Positions 1 to 6,712 of a DNA stretch of 8,141 nucleotides are shown piece after piece (the first letter of the stretch is position 1; the number at the start of each line of letters is the position of its first letter). The notes under the pieces were generated by a model. That model did no database searches. It was given only the letters and a program-made list of their open reading frames with translations, and was not told where the DNA came from. The translations under genes were made by a program, and so were the position numbers. Source of the stretch: Oscillospiraceae bacterium (GTDB taxonomy: Bacteria > Bacillota > Clostridia > Oscillospirales > QAMX01). Location of the stretch: NCBI GenBank assembly GCA_902772625.1, contig CACYBP010000340.1, positions 1-8,141 of the forward strand, given 5' to 3'.

Positions 1-1
1 A

Positions 2-30
2 TCCGGTCACTTTCGGATCCGGACTTTTTT
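2..30 (+). terminator. Possible terminator of an upstream gene, cut by the window edge
   Basis: TCCGG at 2-6 can pair with CCGGA at 19-23, leaving a 12-nt loop, and a run of six T follows at 25-30. The shape is that of an intrinsic terminator for a plus-strand gene left of the window. The visible stem is only 5 bp, and any further pairing would lie outside the window, so the call is tentative. Confidence 0.35.
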
Positions 31-43
31 CTATTCTACACCA

Positions 44-78
44 CGCGGCGGGAAAAAGCAATCCTTCTCCCCGCCGCG
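44..78. repeat. 9-bp inverted repeat in the non-coding left edge
   Basis: CGCGGCGGG at 44-52 is an exact inverted copy of CCCGCCGCG at 70-78, with a 17-nt loop. On the plus strand a pyrimidine-rich stretch (81-97) follows, but it has no clean T-run. The repeat lies just upstream of the thioesterase promoter. It could be a second, weaker terminator for the upstream gene or a chance GC-rich hairpin. No coding potential is convincing in 1-222. Confidence 0.4.
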
Positions 79-95
79 GCCCTTTCTTCTCTTTC

Positions 96-125
96 TTGAC
101 ACCCTCCCGCGATGCGTGGTACAAT
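96..125 (+). promoter_or_regulatory. Sigma-A promoter of the thioesterase gene
   Basis: A perfect -35 box TTGACA lies at 96-101 and a -10 box TACAAT (one mismatch to consensus) at 120-125, separated by 18 bp. Transcription should start near 132, giving a leader of about 90 nt before the start codon at 223. No open frame in the leader is convincing. This is the best-matching promoter in the window. Confidence 0.8.
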
Positions 126-222
126 ATAGGCGTCCGGCGGCAGGACACGGGCCGGGCAAAAATCTTTCCAAAACGTCGCCCGCGCTTTTCCGGAAAGCCT
201 GCGGGCAGAAAAGGAAATCCTC

Positions 223-765
223 ATGCTTCACAAGGTCGTATCGGTACAGAACACCGCCGCCGACTGTTTCGTCTGCGGCGTCGACAACGAATTCGGTCTG
301 CACGCGAAATTCTACGTGCTGGACGACGGCGATCTCGCCGCCCTGGTCACCTTCCATCCCAATCACCAGAGCTACCCAGGCCGGGTGCACGGCGGGGCGA
401 TCTCCGCCCTCCTGGACGAGGCGGCGGGCCGCGTGGTGCAGATCGCCGAGCCGGACACCTGGGCGGTGACCGGAGAGCTCAACGTCCGCTTTCTGCGCCC
501 CACTCCCTACGGAGTGCCCCTGAAGCTCCGGGCGCGGGTCGCCGAAAACAACCGGCGGCTCTTCGTGGGCGAATGCCGCCTTTACGATCCCGAAGGGGTC
601 CTTCTCGCCTCAGCCACGGCGAAGTACGTGAAAATGCCGGTGGACAGGATCGCCTCCTTCTCCCCCGACGGGCGCGACTGGATGCTCCGCCCTTCCCCGG
701 ACGACCCGCTTGAGATCGATCTTCCCGAATGGGACGAGCCCCTGAAAAAGCCCCAAAAAGGCTGA
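223..765 (+). CDS. PaaI-like hotdog-fold acyl-CoA thioesterase
   Basis: The 180-residue protein belongs to the PaaI/4HBT hotdog thioesterases, which hydrolyse acyl-CoA thioesters in the cytoplasm. It shows the N-terminal CFVCG motif (residues 15-19) followed by GL, seen in one PaaI subgroup. The active-site helix motif GRVHGGAISALLDEA spans about residues 53-67: HGG at 56-58 would form the oxyanion region and D65/E66 the catalytic acid position. Beta-strand segments follow (VTGELNVRFLRPTP, then a strand ending in ATAKYVKM). The last 35 or so residues are a polar, proline-rich tail beyond the usual fold, which is typically about 130-150 residues. The ATG start has AAGGA at 211-215, 7 nt upstream. 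The gene is monocistronic, with its own promoter and terminator, and converges on the ABC operon. The substrate cannot be told from sequence. No signal peptide or membrane segment is seen. Confidence 0.86.
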   Translation: MLHKVVSVQNTAADCFVCGVDNEFGLHAKFYVLDDGDLAALVTFHPNHQSYPGRVHGGAISALLDEAAGRVVQIAEPDTWAVTGELNVRFLRPTPYGVPLKLRARVAENNRRLFVGECRLYDPEGVLLASATAKYVKMPVDRIASFSPDGRDWMLRPSPDDPLEIDLPEWDEPLKKPQKG

Positions 766-798
766 AATAAACGGCTCAGAGACAGAATGCAAATATAC

Positions 799-838
799 GT
801 ACGGGGCGCCTTCCCGCGGGAGGCGCCCCGTACTTTTT
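799..838 (+). terminator. Strong intrinsic terminator of the thioesterase gene
   Basis: A perfect 12-bp stem pairs GTACGGGGCGCC (799-810) with 822-833, and the loop region can pair further (TCC/GGA around CGCG). A T-run follows at 834-838 and continues after one C. It starts 33 nt after the thioesterase stop codon. It also lies just past the 3' end of the convergent minus-strand operon, where its downstream T-tract is poor (TATATTT). It may therefore stop that transcript only partly. Confidence 0.92.
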
Positions 839-843
839 CTTTT

Positions 844-2250
844 TCAGTTTTCCTCTTCCCGAAGCGCGGCGGTCAGAAGAGAGATCGCCCCGTCCGCTTC
901 GCTCTTTCCCACCAGAAGGAAATCCCTTCCGTCAAACCTCACCCGGTAATATAAGGGGTCGTAGGGCAGAAGCGCGAGGGTCATCTCCCGGAAGGAATCC
1001 GTATTCCGGAAAAGGGTCAGCGTGAAGACCGGCGCTTCCCCGCCGGGCGCGTCGTCCGCCGTACTCTCGGCCGTGAGGAGCGAAAGCGCGTCGAAGGCTT
1101 TCTCGCAGCTTTCCCGGTCCAGAATCAAGTCTCCCTCCCGGAAAACCAGCGTTTCGTCCTCTTCCCCTTCGCCGTTTTCCGCGTTTTCCCGGGAAAAGTC
1201 GATCCGGCGCGTTTCCTCGCCTTCGGCGATCTCCACGGCCTCCACCGTGTCCCAGTCCACAGGCAGGACGTCGTGCGGGAAAAGGCTTTCCTCGCTTGCC
1301 CCGAGAAGCGCGTCCTTGACGCTCTCCTCCATCGTCGCGACAAGTCCGGAGCCGCCGGTCATCGCGTAGCAGAGTCTTTCCCCGTCTTCTCCCGCAAAGC
1401 TCTTCCCGATCAGAAGGGTGAAGGACTTCTTCTCCCCCTCCCCGGTCCAGAAGGCCTCGAATGTGACCTCCGGGGTCGAAAGCCCCGTCTTTTCAAAAAA
1501 GGTCTCGTCCTCTGAAAAGCCCGCCGCTTCCCGGAAGGAGCTTTTCCGCACCGCGTTCAGAAGAAGATCGACCTCGTCGTTTCCCGCGTAGCGCAGGGCT
1601 TCGCCTTCCCCGTCGAAAAACCAGCGCCAATCCCGCGAATAGACCCCTTCGGAGCCTTCGGGAAGATACGTCAGGATAAGCTTATTCACCCGGAAGGAAT
1701 CGGGCGAAAGAAGTGACGGGATCGCGTCGGGCTTCAGGAAATACAGCGCGGGATGGCGCGCGGCCTCCCAGAGCGCGCGCGGCACGAGAAAGATCCCCTC
1801 CTCGCCGGAGGTTTTCAGATACCCGCCGTCCAGCGACGCGTTTTCTTCGCCGAGGGTCAGCGTGACCTCCTCTTCCCCGGTCCCCGCCGTGATCAGAAGC
1901 TCTTCCCGGTCAAATCCGAAATCCCCCCCGGCCTTTCCCAGCCGTCTTATCACCTTCAGGGGCGACAGGGCTTCAAGGATCGACGCGATCTTCGCTTCGT
2001 CCAAAGCGGCGCCGGGAAATTCCTCCGCCTCCCATTGAAGGCCCGCGTTGTCGCGGGAAAGGGTCAGGCTCTCCCCGCCCGACGAAAGCCGGAGCGAGAG
2101 CACCAGATCGTTTTCAAGATATAAAAGGGTCTCCTCCTCAGGCTCCGGCGTCTCCTCCGGCGCGGAGAAATGCCGGAGGGCAAGCCATCCCAGAAGCAAA
2201 AGCACCCCGAGCGCCAGAAGCGCGCAAATCGTCTTTCCTCTGCCGGACAT
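844..2250 (-). CDS. DUF4340 domain protein, last gene of the GldAFG-type ABC operon
   Basis: The 468-residue protein has a short basic N-terminus, one hydrophobic anchor (about residues 6-24, rich in Leu) and a long acidic extracytoplasmic part. Residues of about 60-180 match the DUF4340 pattern: a GLQW-like strand near 71, a helix with spacing typical of the family, FGFD at 111-114, and the segment GGYLKTSGEEGIFLV. The rest probably repeats a similar fold. DUF4340 proteins are commonly encoded beside GldG-like proteins in Clostridia and other phyla; the molecular role is unknown. I chose the ATG at 2250. It overlaps the upstream stop as TGATG, and GGAGAAGGAG (2260-2269) sits 9 nt before it. 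A longer reading starts with GTG at 2271, but that would place the ribosome site inside the gene. Translation is probably coupled to the preceding gene. The protein likely acts on the outer face of the membrane with its operon partners (inference). Confidence 0.85.
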   Translation of the reverse strand: MSGRGKTICALLALGVLLLLGWLALRHFSAPEETPEPEEETLLYLENDLVLSLRLSSGGESLTLSRDNAGLQWEAEEFPGAALDEAKIASILEALSPLKVIRRLGKAGGDFGFDREELLITAGTGEEEVTLTLGEENASLDGGYLKTSGEEGIFLVPRALWEAARHPALYFLKPDAIPSLLSPDSFRVNKLILTYLPEGSEGVYSRDWRWFFDGEGEALRYAGNDEVDLLLNAVRKSSFREAAGFSEDETFFEKTGLSTPEVTFEAFWTGEGEKKSFTLLIGKSFAGEDGERLCYAMTGGSGLVATMEESVKDALLGASEESLFPHDVLPVDWDTVEAVEIAEGEETRRIDFSRENAENGEGEEDETLVFREGDLILDRESCEKAFDALSLLTAESTADDAPGGEAPVFTLTLFRNTDSFREMTLALLPYDPLYYRVRFDGRDFLLVGKSEADGAISLLTAALREEEN

Positions 2251-3707
2251 CAGCGCCGTCTCCTTCTCCACAGGACGATCCCTCCAGCGAGAAGGATCCC
2301 CACCGGGATCACGCCGATCAGCACGGCGGCGGTGATCTTCACGTCCCGGGCCGTCACCGTGAGGTGTTCGTAGCTCACGCTCTTTTCGGCGATGGGCAGA
2401 AGGCTTTCTTCGCCGACGCTTTGGGATATGGCCGCCAGGATCAGTCTCAGGTTCCCGCCCGCGGCGATCCCGTCCACAGCCCCGTCGGTCATGGAGGCCG
2501 AGGCGAACCAGATCAGCCTGCTTTCGTTTTCCTCCCCCGGATTTTTCGTCGCCGCCGCGGCCACCAGGAAGGGGCCGGAAAGGTCGCCCGCGGCTCTTTC
2601 CACGCTTTCGCCGTCTTTAATCCCGGCCTTGAGATAGGCGCGGTCGGAGGTCTTCAGGATCTCCTCGGCGGCGATCGCCCGGGGAAGATTCCCGGCAAAG
2701 GCGATCCCGTGCGCCATGGGAACGACGAAGAGAAGCTTTTCTTCCTTCACGCTCCCGGCGATCCCGCCCTCGCCGGTCTCGGGCAGGAGGTAGTAGGGAT
2801 AGGCGTAGACCGCGTGTCCCGAATCGCCCTCCACCACCAGCCCGTGAAGGCCTTCCATCCCGTAGGAAAGGGTCAGGGAATCCAGATGCGGAAGCTCTGC
2901 GGTCTCGTAATCGGTCAGGAGCAGAAGCTTTCCGCCCTTGTCCAGATAGCGTTCGATCGCCCCGGCCTCGGCTTCGGAAAGATCGCTTTCGGGGTCGTTG
3001 ATCAGAAGCAGATCTCCCTCCGGCACCTCCGGAAGCGAGAGAAGCGCCGTCTCTTCGATCTCGAAATTGGCAAGCTCCAGCGCCGCGGCAAACCCTTCGG
3101 AAAGCGCTGCCTCCCCGTGCCCCGAAAGCACGAGGATCTTCCGGAAGCTCTCTCCGGTGACGTAAGCGACGGCCGAGGTGATCCGGCTTTCGCCGACGAA
3201 CACGGTCTCGACTCCCTCGGAGCCGGTGGCCGCGTAGAGCTCCTCGTCCACGTCGGTGCGGTAAAGATCGGAATAGGAAAGGAACCGCGCGCGCCGCGCG
3301 CTTTCCACCACCACCGAATTGTCCTGAACCGTCTCCCGGGTATACTTTTCGGCAAAGTGCGGATAAAGGGCGGGGTCCTTTTTTTCCAGGCGCACCATCC
3401 GGCTCTCCGCCGCGTATTTTTCCAGGACTGAAAGAAGCACCGTGTCCTCTTCTCCCGCCGGGGCCAGAAGGGTCAGGGTGACCTCCTCCGAAAGCGACCG
3501 GAGCCTCTCCCTCGTCCCGTCGGAGAGCGAATAGACCCCTTCCTCGGTAAGATCGATCCTTCGAAGCTTTTCGGGAAGAGCTCCCGCCAGAAGGTTCAGC
3601 ATCACCGCGGCGAATAGTGCAAGGACCAGGATCAGCGCGCCGGTCACGCCGCCCCGGTAAAAATTCTTTCCCGTATCCCCTTTACGGGTCTTCATGCTTT
3701 TTTTCAC
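2250..3707 (-). CDS. GldG-like ABC transporter auxiliary protein (ABC_transp_aux family)
   Basis: The 485-residue protein resembles GldG and the 'uncharacterised ABC transport system' auxiliary family. A hydrophobic anchor at about residues 19-42 is followed by the hallmark RIDLTEEGVYSLSDGT (50-65), then an extracytoplasmic domain. GHGE at 196-199 and the stretch at about 232-266 (DLLLINDP, then YLDKGGKLLLLTD) follow the GATase-like fold of the family. A second hydrophobic segment (458-480) ends in a run of arginines, so both ends are membrane-bound with the bulk outside. The start is best read as GTG at 3707, 2 nt after the permease stop, with GGAG 6 nt and AAGGAGG 11 nt upstream. The GTG at 3719 overlaps that ribosome site and is unlikely; an ATG at 3695 is poorly spaced. 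In gliding Bacteroidetes GldG partners GldA and GldF; here no gliding function is implied. Confidence 0.88.
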   Translation of the reverse strand: MKKSMKTRKGDTGKNFYRGGVTGALILVLALFAAVMLNLLAGALPEKLRRIDLTEEGVYSLSDGTRERLRSLSEEVTLTLLAPAGEEDTVLLSVLEKYAAESRMVRLEKKDPALYPHFAEKYTRETVQDNSVVVESARRARFLSYSDLYRTDVDEELYAATGSEGVETVFVGESRITSAVAYVTGESFRKILVLSGHGEAALSEGFAAALELANFEIEETALLSLPEVPEGDLLLINDPESDLSEAEAGAIERYLDKGGKLLLLTDYETAELPHLDSLTLSYGMEGLHGLVVEGDSGHAVYAYPYYLLPETGEGGIAGSVKEEKLLFVVPMAHGIAFAGNLPRAIAAEEILKTSDRAYLKAGIKDGESVERAAGDLSGPFLVAAAATKNPGEENESRLIWFASASMTDGAVDGIAAGGNLRLILAAISQSVGEESLLPIAEKSVSYEHLTVTARDVKITAAVLIGVIPVGILLAGGIVLWRRRRR

Positions 3708-3709
3708 GG

Positions 3710-4573
3710 TCAGCTCCACCTCCTTCTCTCCACTGCGTAGACGGTGTAGAAGGTGAAAAGCGCCGCGAAGCTCAGATCAAAAAGGATCAGGGTGAGGTCG
3801 GCCTCTCCTCCCAGAACGGCATAAAACCGCTGGAAGGGAGAAAGCGCGTTCACGCCTCTTTCCAGAAGCCCCTCCATGGCGCTCCTGTCCAGGGCGTAGA
3901 GAAGCGCCGCGCCGCCCGCCGCTGCGCCCGAAAGGGCGAGCGCCAGGGGAAGCGAGCGGGAAAGCCAGAAGATCGCGCCTCCCGCCGCCGCGGCGAGACC
4001 GAGAAGGGCAAGGAAAGAAGCCAGCGCCGTCCCCGGAAGAAAGCCCGCGAGGTCCGAGAGGAAATAGATAAGGAGCATCCCGCCGAAGGAGATCCCCGCC
4101 GCGGCCGCCTGGGTCCCGGAAAGGGCGGAAACCAGAAGCCCGAAGGAAAGAAGCGCCGCGCCCAGAAGAAAGAAGGCGAAAAGCGCGTAATAGGCCGCGG
4201 CAAAATTCACCTTGCCCCAGAGGCTCAGGATCAGGGGCGTCGGCGCCATCAGCGCCGTCCCCAAAAAGAGCACACCCACCGGGGCGAGATACTTTCCCAG
4301 AACGATCCCGGCTGTGCTCTGAGGCAGGGACGCCAGAAGCAGATCGGTCCTGTCCTTCCGGTCTCCCGGGAAGGAGCGCATGGTCAGAAGCGGGATCGCA
4401 AAGACGTACACGAAGGCCATGTTCCCCAGGGTCACCTCATAGGAGGCGATGCCGTTGGCCAGGTTGATCACGGAAGCGTAGATCCCCGCGAAAAGCAAGA
4501 GGAAGGCGAGGAAAACGTAACCGGTGAACGTCTGAAAGTACCCGCGGAATTCGCGTTCCAGGATCGCCCTCAT
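3710..4573 (-). CDS. ABC-2 type transporter permease, GldF-like
   Basis: This 287-residue integral membrane protein forms the channel half of the exporter. It begins with a short cytoplasmic amphipathic segment (MRAILEREFRGYFQTF), typical of ABC-2 permeases. Hydrophobic spans lie near residues 17-37, 50-64, 91-116, 123-150, 157-177, 182-202, 206-225 and 264-284; the exact count (six to eight) needs a topology program. After the second span the motif PLLTMRSFPGDRKDRT matches the conserved PLLTMR..ERK..T element of GldF-type permeases, expected to contact the ATPase. The ATG overlaps the ATPase stop codon by 4 nt (ATGA), and AAGGAGG stands about 7 nt upstream, indicating coupled, near-equal synthesis. 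The stop lies 2 nt before the GldG-like start. The substrate is unknown. Confidence 0.9.
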   Translation of the reverse strand: MRAILEREFRGYFQTFTGYVFLAFLLLFAGIYASVINLANGIASYEVTLGNMAFVYVFAIPLLTMRSFPGDRKDRTDLLLASLPQSTAGIVLGKYLAPVGVLFLGTALMAPTPLILSLWGKVNFAAAYYALFAFFLLGAALLSFGLLVSALSGTQAAAAGISFGGMLLIYFLSDLAGFLPGTALASFLALLGLAAAAGGAIFWLSRSLPLALALSGAAAGGAALLYALDRSAMEGLLERGVNALSPFQRFYAVLGGEADLTLILFDLSFAALFTFYTVYAVERRRWS

Positions 4574-5523
4574 GCCTCTTCCTCCTTATCTTCCCCGGGT
4601 TTATCCCCGGTCAGCTCCAGGAACACCTCTTCCAGACCGGTCCGCACCGGCTCCATCCCGAGGATCGGGAGAGAGCGTCCCGCAAAGGCCGAGAACAGAC
4701 TTTCGGCGCCCTCGTCGCCCCCCGCCGAAAGGATAAGCCGCGCAACGCCGTTTTCTTCCTCCTCGATCGAAAGCACCGAAACGCCGGGAACGCTTTCGGC
4801 GGCCGCCCGGGCAAGCTTTTCTTCTCCCCGGACGCGCAGGAGGAGCTTTCCCTCCCCCGCCTTTTCCTCCAGATTCCCGGCGCTGTCGTCGGCGACCAGC
4901 CGTCCGCGGGAAAGGATCAGGACGCGGTCGCTCACCTCCCGCACCTCGGAAAGCACGTGGCTGGAAAAGAGCACCGTGTGCTCTTTTCCCAGATCGCGCA
5001 CCAGCTTCCGTATCTCCACGGTCTGCCGGGGATCCAGTCCCGAGGTCGGCTCGTCCAGGATCACGATCTCAGGATCCCCCAGGATGGCCTCGGCGATGCC
5101 CACCCGCTGGCGAAAGCCGCGGGAAAGGCTGCGGATCAGCTTTTTCTGCACCCCGGCGATCCCGGTGACGCGCGTCGCGTGGATCAGTTCTTTTTCGGCC
5201 GCTTCGCCCCGCAGCCCCCTGGCCGCGGCCACGAACCGCAGGAATTCCTCGGCCGTCATATCGGGGTAGAGGGGCGGCACCTCGGGCAGATATCCGATTT
5301 TCCGTTTTGCCTTCACCGGTTCCCGGAAGAGATCGATCCCGTCGATCAGGATCTCGCCCGATCCCGGGGAAAGGCAGCCGGTCAGCATGTTCAGCGTGGT
5401 GGTTTTCCCCGCGCCGTTCGGGCCGAGAAAGCCCACCACCTCTCCTTTTCCGATCCGGAAAGAGAGGTCGTGCACCGCCTCGGTTTTTGCGTAGCTTTTA
5501 TAAAGATGTCTCGCTTCGATCAT
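4570..5523 (-). CDS. ABC transporter ATP-binding protein, GldA-like
   Basis: The 317-residue protein is the motor of the exporter, hydrolysing ATP at the inner membrane face. Visible motifs: Walker A GPNGAGKTT (34-42), GYLPE at 77-81 with Glu in the Q-loop position as is common in this subfamily, signature LSRGFRQR (133-140), Walker B VILDEP (154-159) with catalytic E158, D-loop SGLD (161-164), and switch His189 in FSSH. A C-terminal regulatory domain of about 100 residues (from about 215) is of the kind found in GldA/CcmA-like ATPases. I chose the ATG at 5523, because MIEARHLYKSY is the normal family N-terminus and GGAG lies 4 nt upstream. A GTG at 5574 would add 17 residues and would overlap the predicted promoter. 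It is the first gene of a four-gene operon. Confidence 0.93.
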   Translation of the reverse strand: MIEARHLYKSYAKTEAVHDLSFRIGKGEVVGFLGPNGAGKTTTLNMLTGCLSPGSGEILIDGIDLFREPVKAKRKIGYLPEVPPLYPDMTAEEFLRFVAAARGLRGEAAEKELIHATRVTGIAGVQKKLIRSLSRGFRQRVGIAEAILGDPEIVILDEPTSGLDPRQTVEIRKLVRDLGKEHTVLFSSHVLSEVREVSDRVLILSRGRLVADDSAGNLEEKAGEGKLLLRVRGEEKLARAAAESVPGVSVLSIEEEENGVARLILSAGGDEGAESLFSAFAGRSLPILGMEPVRTGLEEVFLELTGDKPGEDKEEEA

Positions 5524-5564
5524 GATACTCCGCTTTCTCCGGCGTACGTCGCCGCGTTTTCCCC

Positions 5565-5573
5565 ATGATATCA
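5565..5573 (-). promoter_or_regulatory. Extended -10 promoter of the ABC operon
   Basis: Read on the minus strand, this is TGATATCAT: a TATCAT -10 box (one mismatch) with the TG extension one base upstream. No good -35 box is found at 16-18 bp, so it depends on the extended -10 element. Transcription would start near 5558, about 35 nt before the ATPase start codon. The ten bases GTGATATCAT recur exactly at the VOC gene promoter. Confidence 0.5.
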
Positions 5574-5624
5574 CGCCCCGGTGTCCGGAAGGTGACGAAA
5601 CCGGAAATCTCCGGTGAAATCAGA

Positions 5625-5653
5625 GCCCGCCGGACTCTTTTTGCCCGGCGGGC
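5625..5653 (-). terminator. Probable terminator of the beta-propeller gene
   Basis: A perfect 9-bp stem pairs 5645-5653 with 5625-5633, around an 11-nt loop, starting 7 nt after the minus-strand stop codon. The following T-tract (TCTGATTT on the minus strand) is weak, so read-through into the ABC operon 100 nt downstream is possible. A second small hairpin (ACCGGA/TCCGGT, 5600-5615) follows. Confidence 0.5.
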
Positions 5654-5660
5654 CGTGCGT

Positions 5661-6521
5661 TCAGCGATAGCTTACGAAGGCGAATTTCTTCCCGTCCGGG
5701 CTCCAGGAGTTGACGTTGATGGTGCCCTGTCCGCCGAAGAGGTCGAAGAGCTTTTTTCTTTCGCTTCCGTCGGGCTTCATGAGCCAGAGGGCGACGTTCT
5801 TATCCGGAAGATGCTCGTGGGGCTCGAGATCGCCCTTCCGGAAGGTCAGATAGACCACCTTTGAGGCGTCGGGGGACAGATGCGGGAACCAGCAGTTCTC
5901 GCCCGTATCGGTGATCTGGGTCACCCCCGAGCCGTCGCGGTTCATTTTGAAAATCTGCATCAGGCCGGACTTTCCCCGGGTGCTGCAGAACCAGATCTCC
6001 TCGCCGTCGGGGGAGTATTCCGGGCCGTCGTTGTAGCCGACGCCGTCGGTCAGGCGCTTTTCCTCGCCGCCCTCCGCGGGCATCGTAAAGATATCCACCT
6101 TGCGTTCTCCCTCGCTCTCGCCCCGGAAGGCGCAGTAGGCCAGCTCGTTTTTCACCGACCAGCCGTGCAGGAAGGAGGGCGAAAGGGGCGTCACGCGCCT
6201 CGCGTCTCCCGAGCCCATGGGCATGATATAGATATAGGAGCCCCATCCCTCTTTCATGGGCGGATTGTGGCTGACCGCCAGATATTTCCCGTCGGGGGAC
6301 GGGACGTGGTCGTTGTTGCAATGGTCGCACTCCCCGGTCTCCAGAAGCTTCGCCTCGTCCCGGGCGACGGAATAGGTCCAGATCCTTCCGCCGCTGTTAT
6401 AAAGCAGGGTGTCGCCGTCCGAAAGCCAGTTGGGCGCTTCGATCAGGGTGTCGAATTCCCGGAGGGCCTTTCTTTCGCCCGTCTCCACGTCGTAGATCTC
6501 CAGGATGCTGAAATCAGACAT
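5661..6521 (-). CDS. Cytoplasmic TolB-like (PD40) beta-propeller protein
   Basis: The 286-residue protein is built of WD40-like PD40 repeats, as in the propeller of TolB. About six blades can be read from recurring W/P-S-x-D-G turns: NWLSDGDTLLY (31-41), PSPDGKYLAV (74-83), then GWSVKNELAY, YSPDGEEIWF, LSPDASKVVY and WSPDGKKFAF near the C-terminus. Unlike true TolB it has no signal peptide and no TolB N-terminal domain, so it should be cytoplasmic and unrelated to the Tol-Pal system. The segment CDHCNNDH (65-72), rich in Cys and His, sits between blades one and two and could line the central channel; I recall similar NNDH segments in related TolB-like proteins. The ATG has GGGAGG 7 nt upstream (6529-6534). 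It is monocistronic and divergent from the VOC gene. Function is unknown; a sugar- or peptide-linked role would be a guess. Confidence 0.85.
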   Translation of the reverse strand: MSDFSILEIYDVETGERKALREFDTLIEAPNWLSDGDTLLYNSGGRIWTYSVARDEAKLLETGECDHCNNDHVPSPDGKYLAVSHNPPMKEGWGSYIYIMPMGSGDARRVTPLSPSFLHGWSVKNELAYCAFRGESEGERKVDIFTMPAEGGEEKRLTDGVGYNDGPEYSPDGEEIWFCSTRGKSGLMQIFKMNRDGSGVTQITDTGENCWFPHLSPDASKVVYLTFRKGDLEPHEHLPDKNVALWLMKPDGSERKKLFDLFGGQGTINVNSWSPDGKKFAFVSYR

Positions 6522-6561
6522 ATTGCCGCCTCCCGCCGGTCGCCCGGCCTTTTTTCTTTCT

Positions 6562-6570
6562 ATTGTATCA
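6562..6570 (-). promoter_or_regulatory. Extended -10 promoter of the beta-propeller gene
   Basis: On the minus strand this reads TGATACAAT: a TACAAT -10 box (one mismatch) with a TG extension. The hexamer 17 bp upstream, TTTCTT, is a weak -35 box inside a T-rich stretch. The start would be near 6555, giving a leader of about 34 nt. Confidence 0.55.
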
Positions 6571-6617
6571 CAGAGAAGAAAAAAAAGAAAGCCCCGCCCG
6601 CTCTTTCCCGTCTCCTC

Positions 6618-6646
6618 TTGCGCGGGGCGGCGGAATGTGATATCAT
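6618..6646 (+). promoter_or_regulatory. Promoter of the VOC gene with overlapping palindrome
   Basis: TTGCGC (6618-6623, three of six matching TTGACA) and TATCAT (6641-6646) are 17 bp apart, and TG at 6638-6639 makes an extended -10. The -10 lies within GTGAT-ATC-ATCAC (6637-6649), a perfect 5-bp inverted repeat that could be an operator. The leader of about 60 nt carries a small hairpin (GGCGGG/CCCGCC, 6660-6674) with no T-run directly after it. Confidence 0.5.
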
Positions 6647-6712
6647 CACGGAAGAAGATGGCGGGGCTCCCGCCGCCGTGCGTTTTGAAAAAACAGAAAA
6701 GGAGAAAAAGCC

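Noticed and set aside
96..713. A 205-codon plus-strand frame overlapping the thioesterase gene
   Set aside because: It is Arg-rich, starts before the predicted transcription start and is out of frame with the recognised thioesterase.
2364..3431. A 355-codon plus-strand open frame opposite the GldG-like gene
   Set aside because: Antisense shadow of a recognised gene, with no ribosome site or family resemblance.
3617..5269. A 550-codon plus-strand open frame opposite the ABC operon
   Set aside because: It runs antisense across three genes whose protein families are clear, is Arg/Gly/Ser-rich without domain signs, and arises from GC-rich codon use on the other strand.
6578..6628. Minus-strand hairpin GCCCCGC/GCGGGGC (6591-6597 with 6622-6628) followed by a T-rich tract, resembling a terminator
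   Set aside because: No minus-strand gene ends upstream of it, the loop is 24 nt, and the T-rich tract is part of the beta-propeller promoter region. It could only stop antisense transcription.
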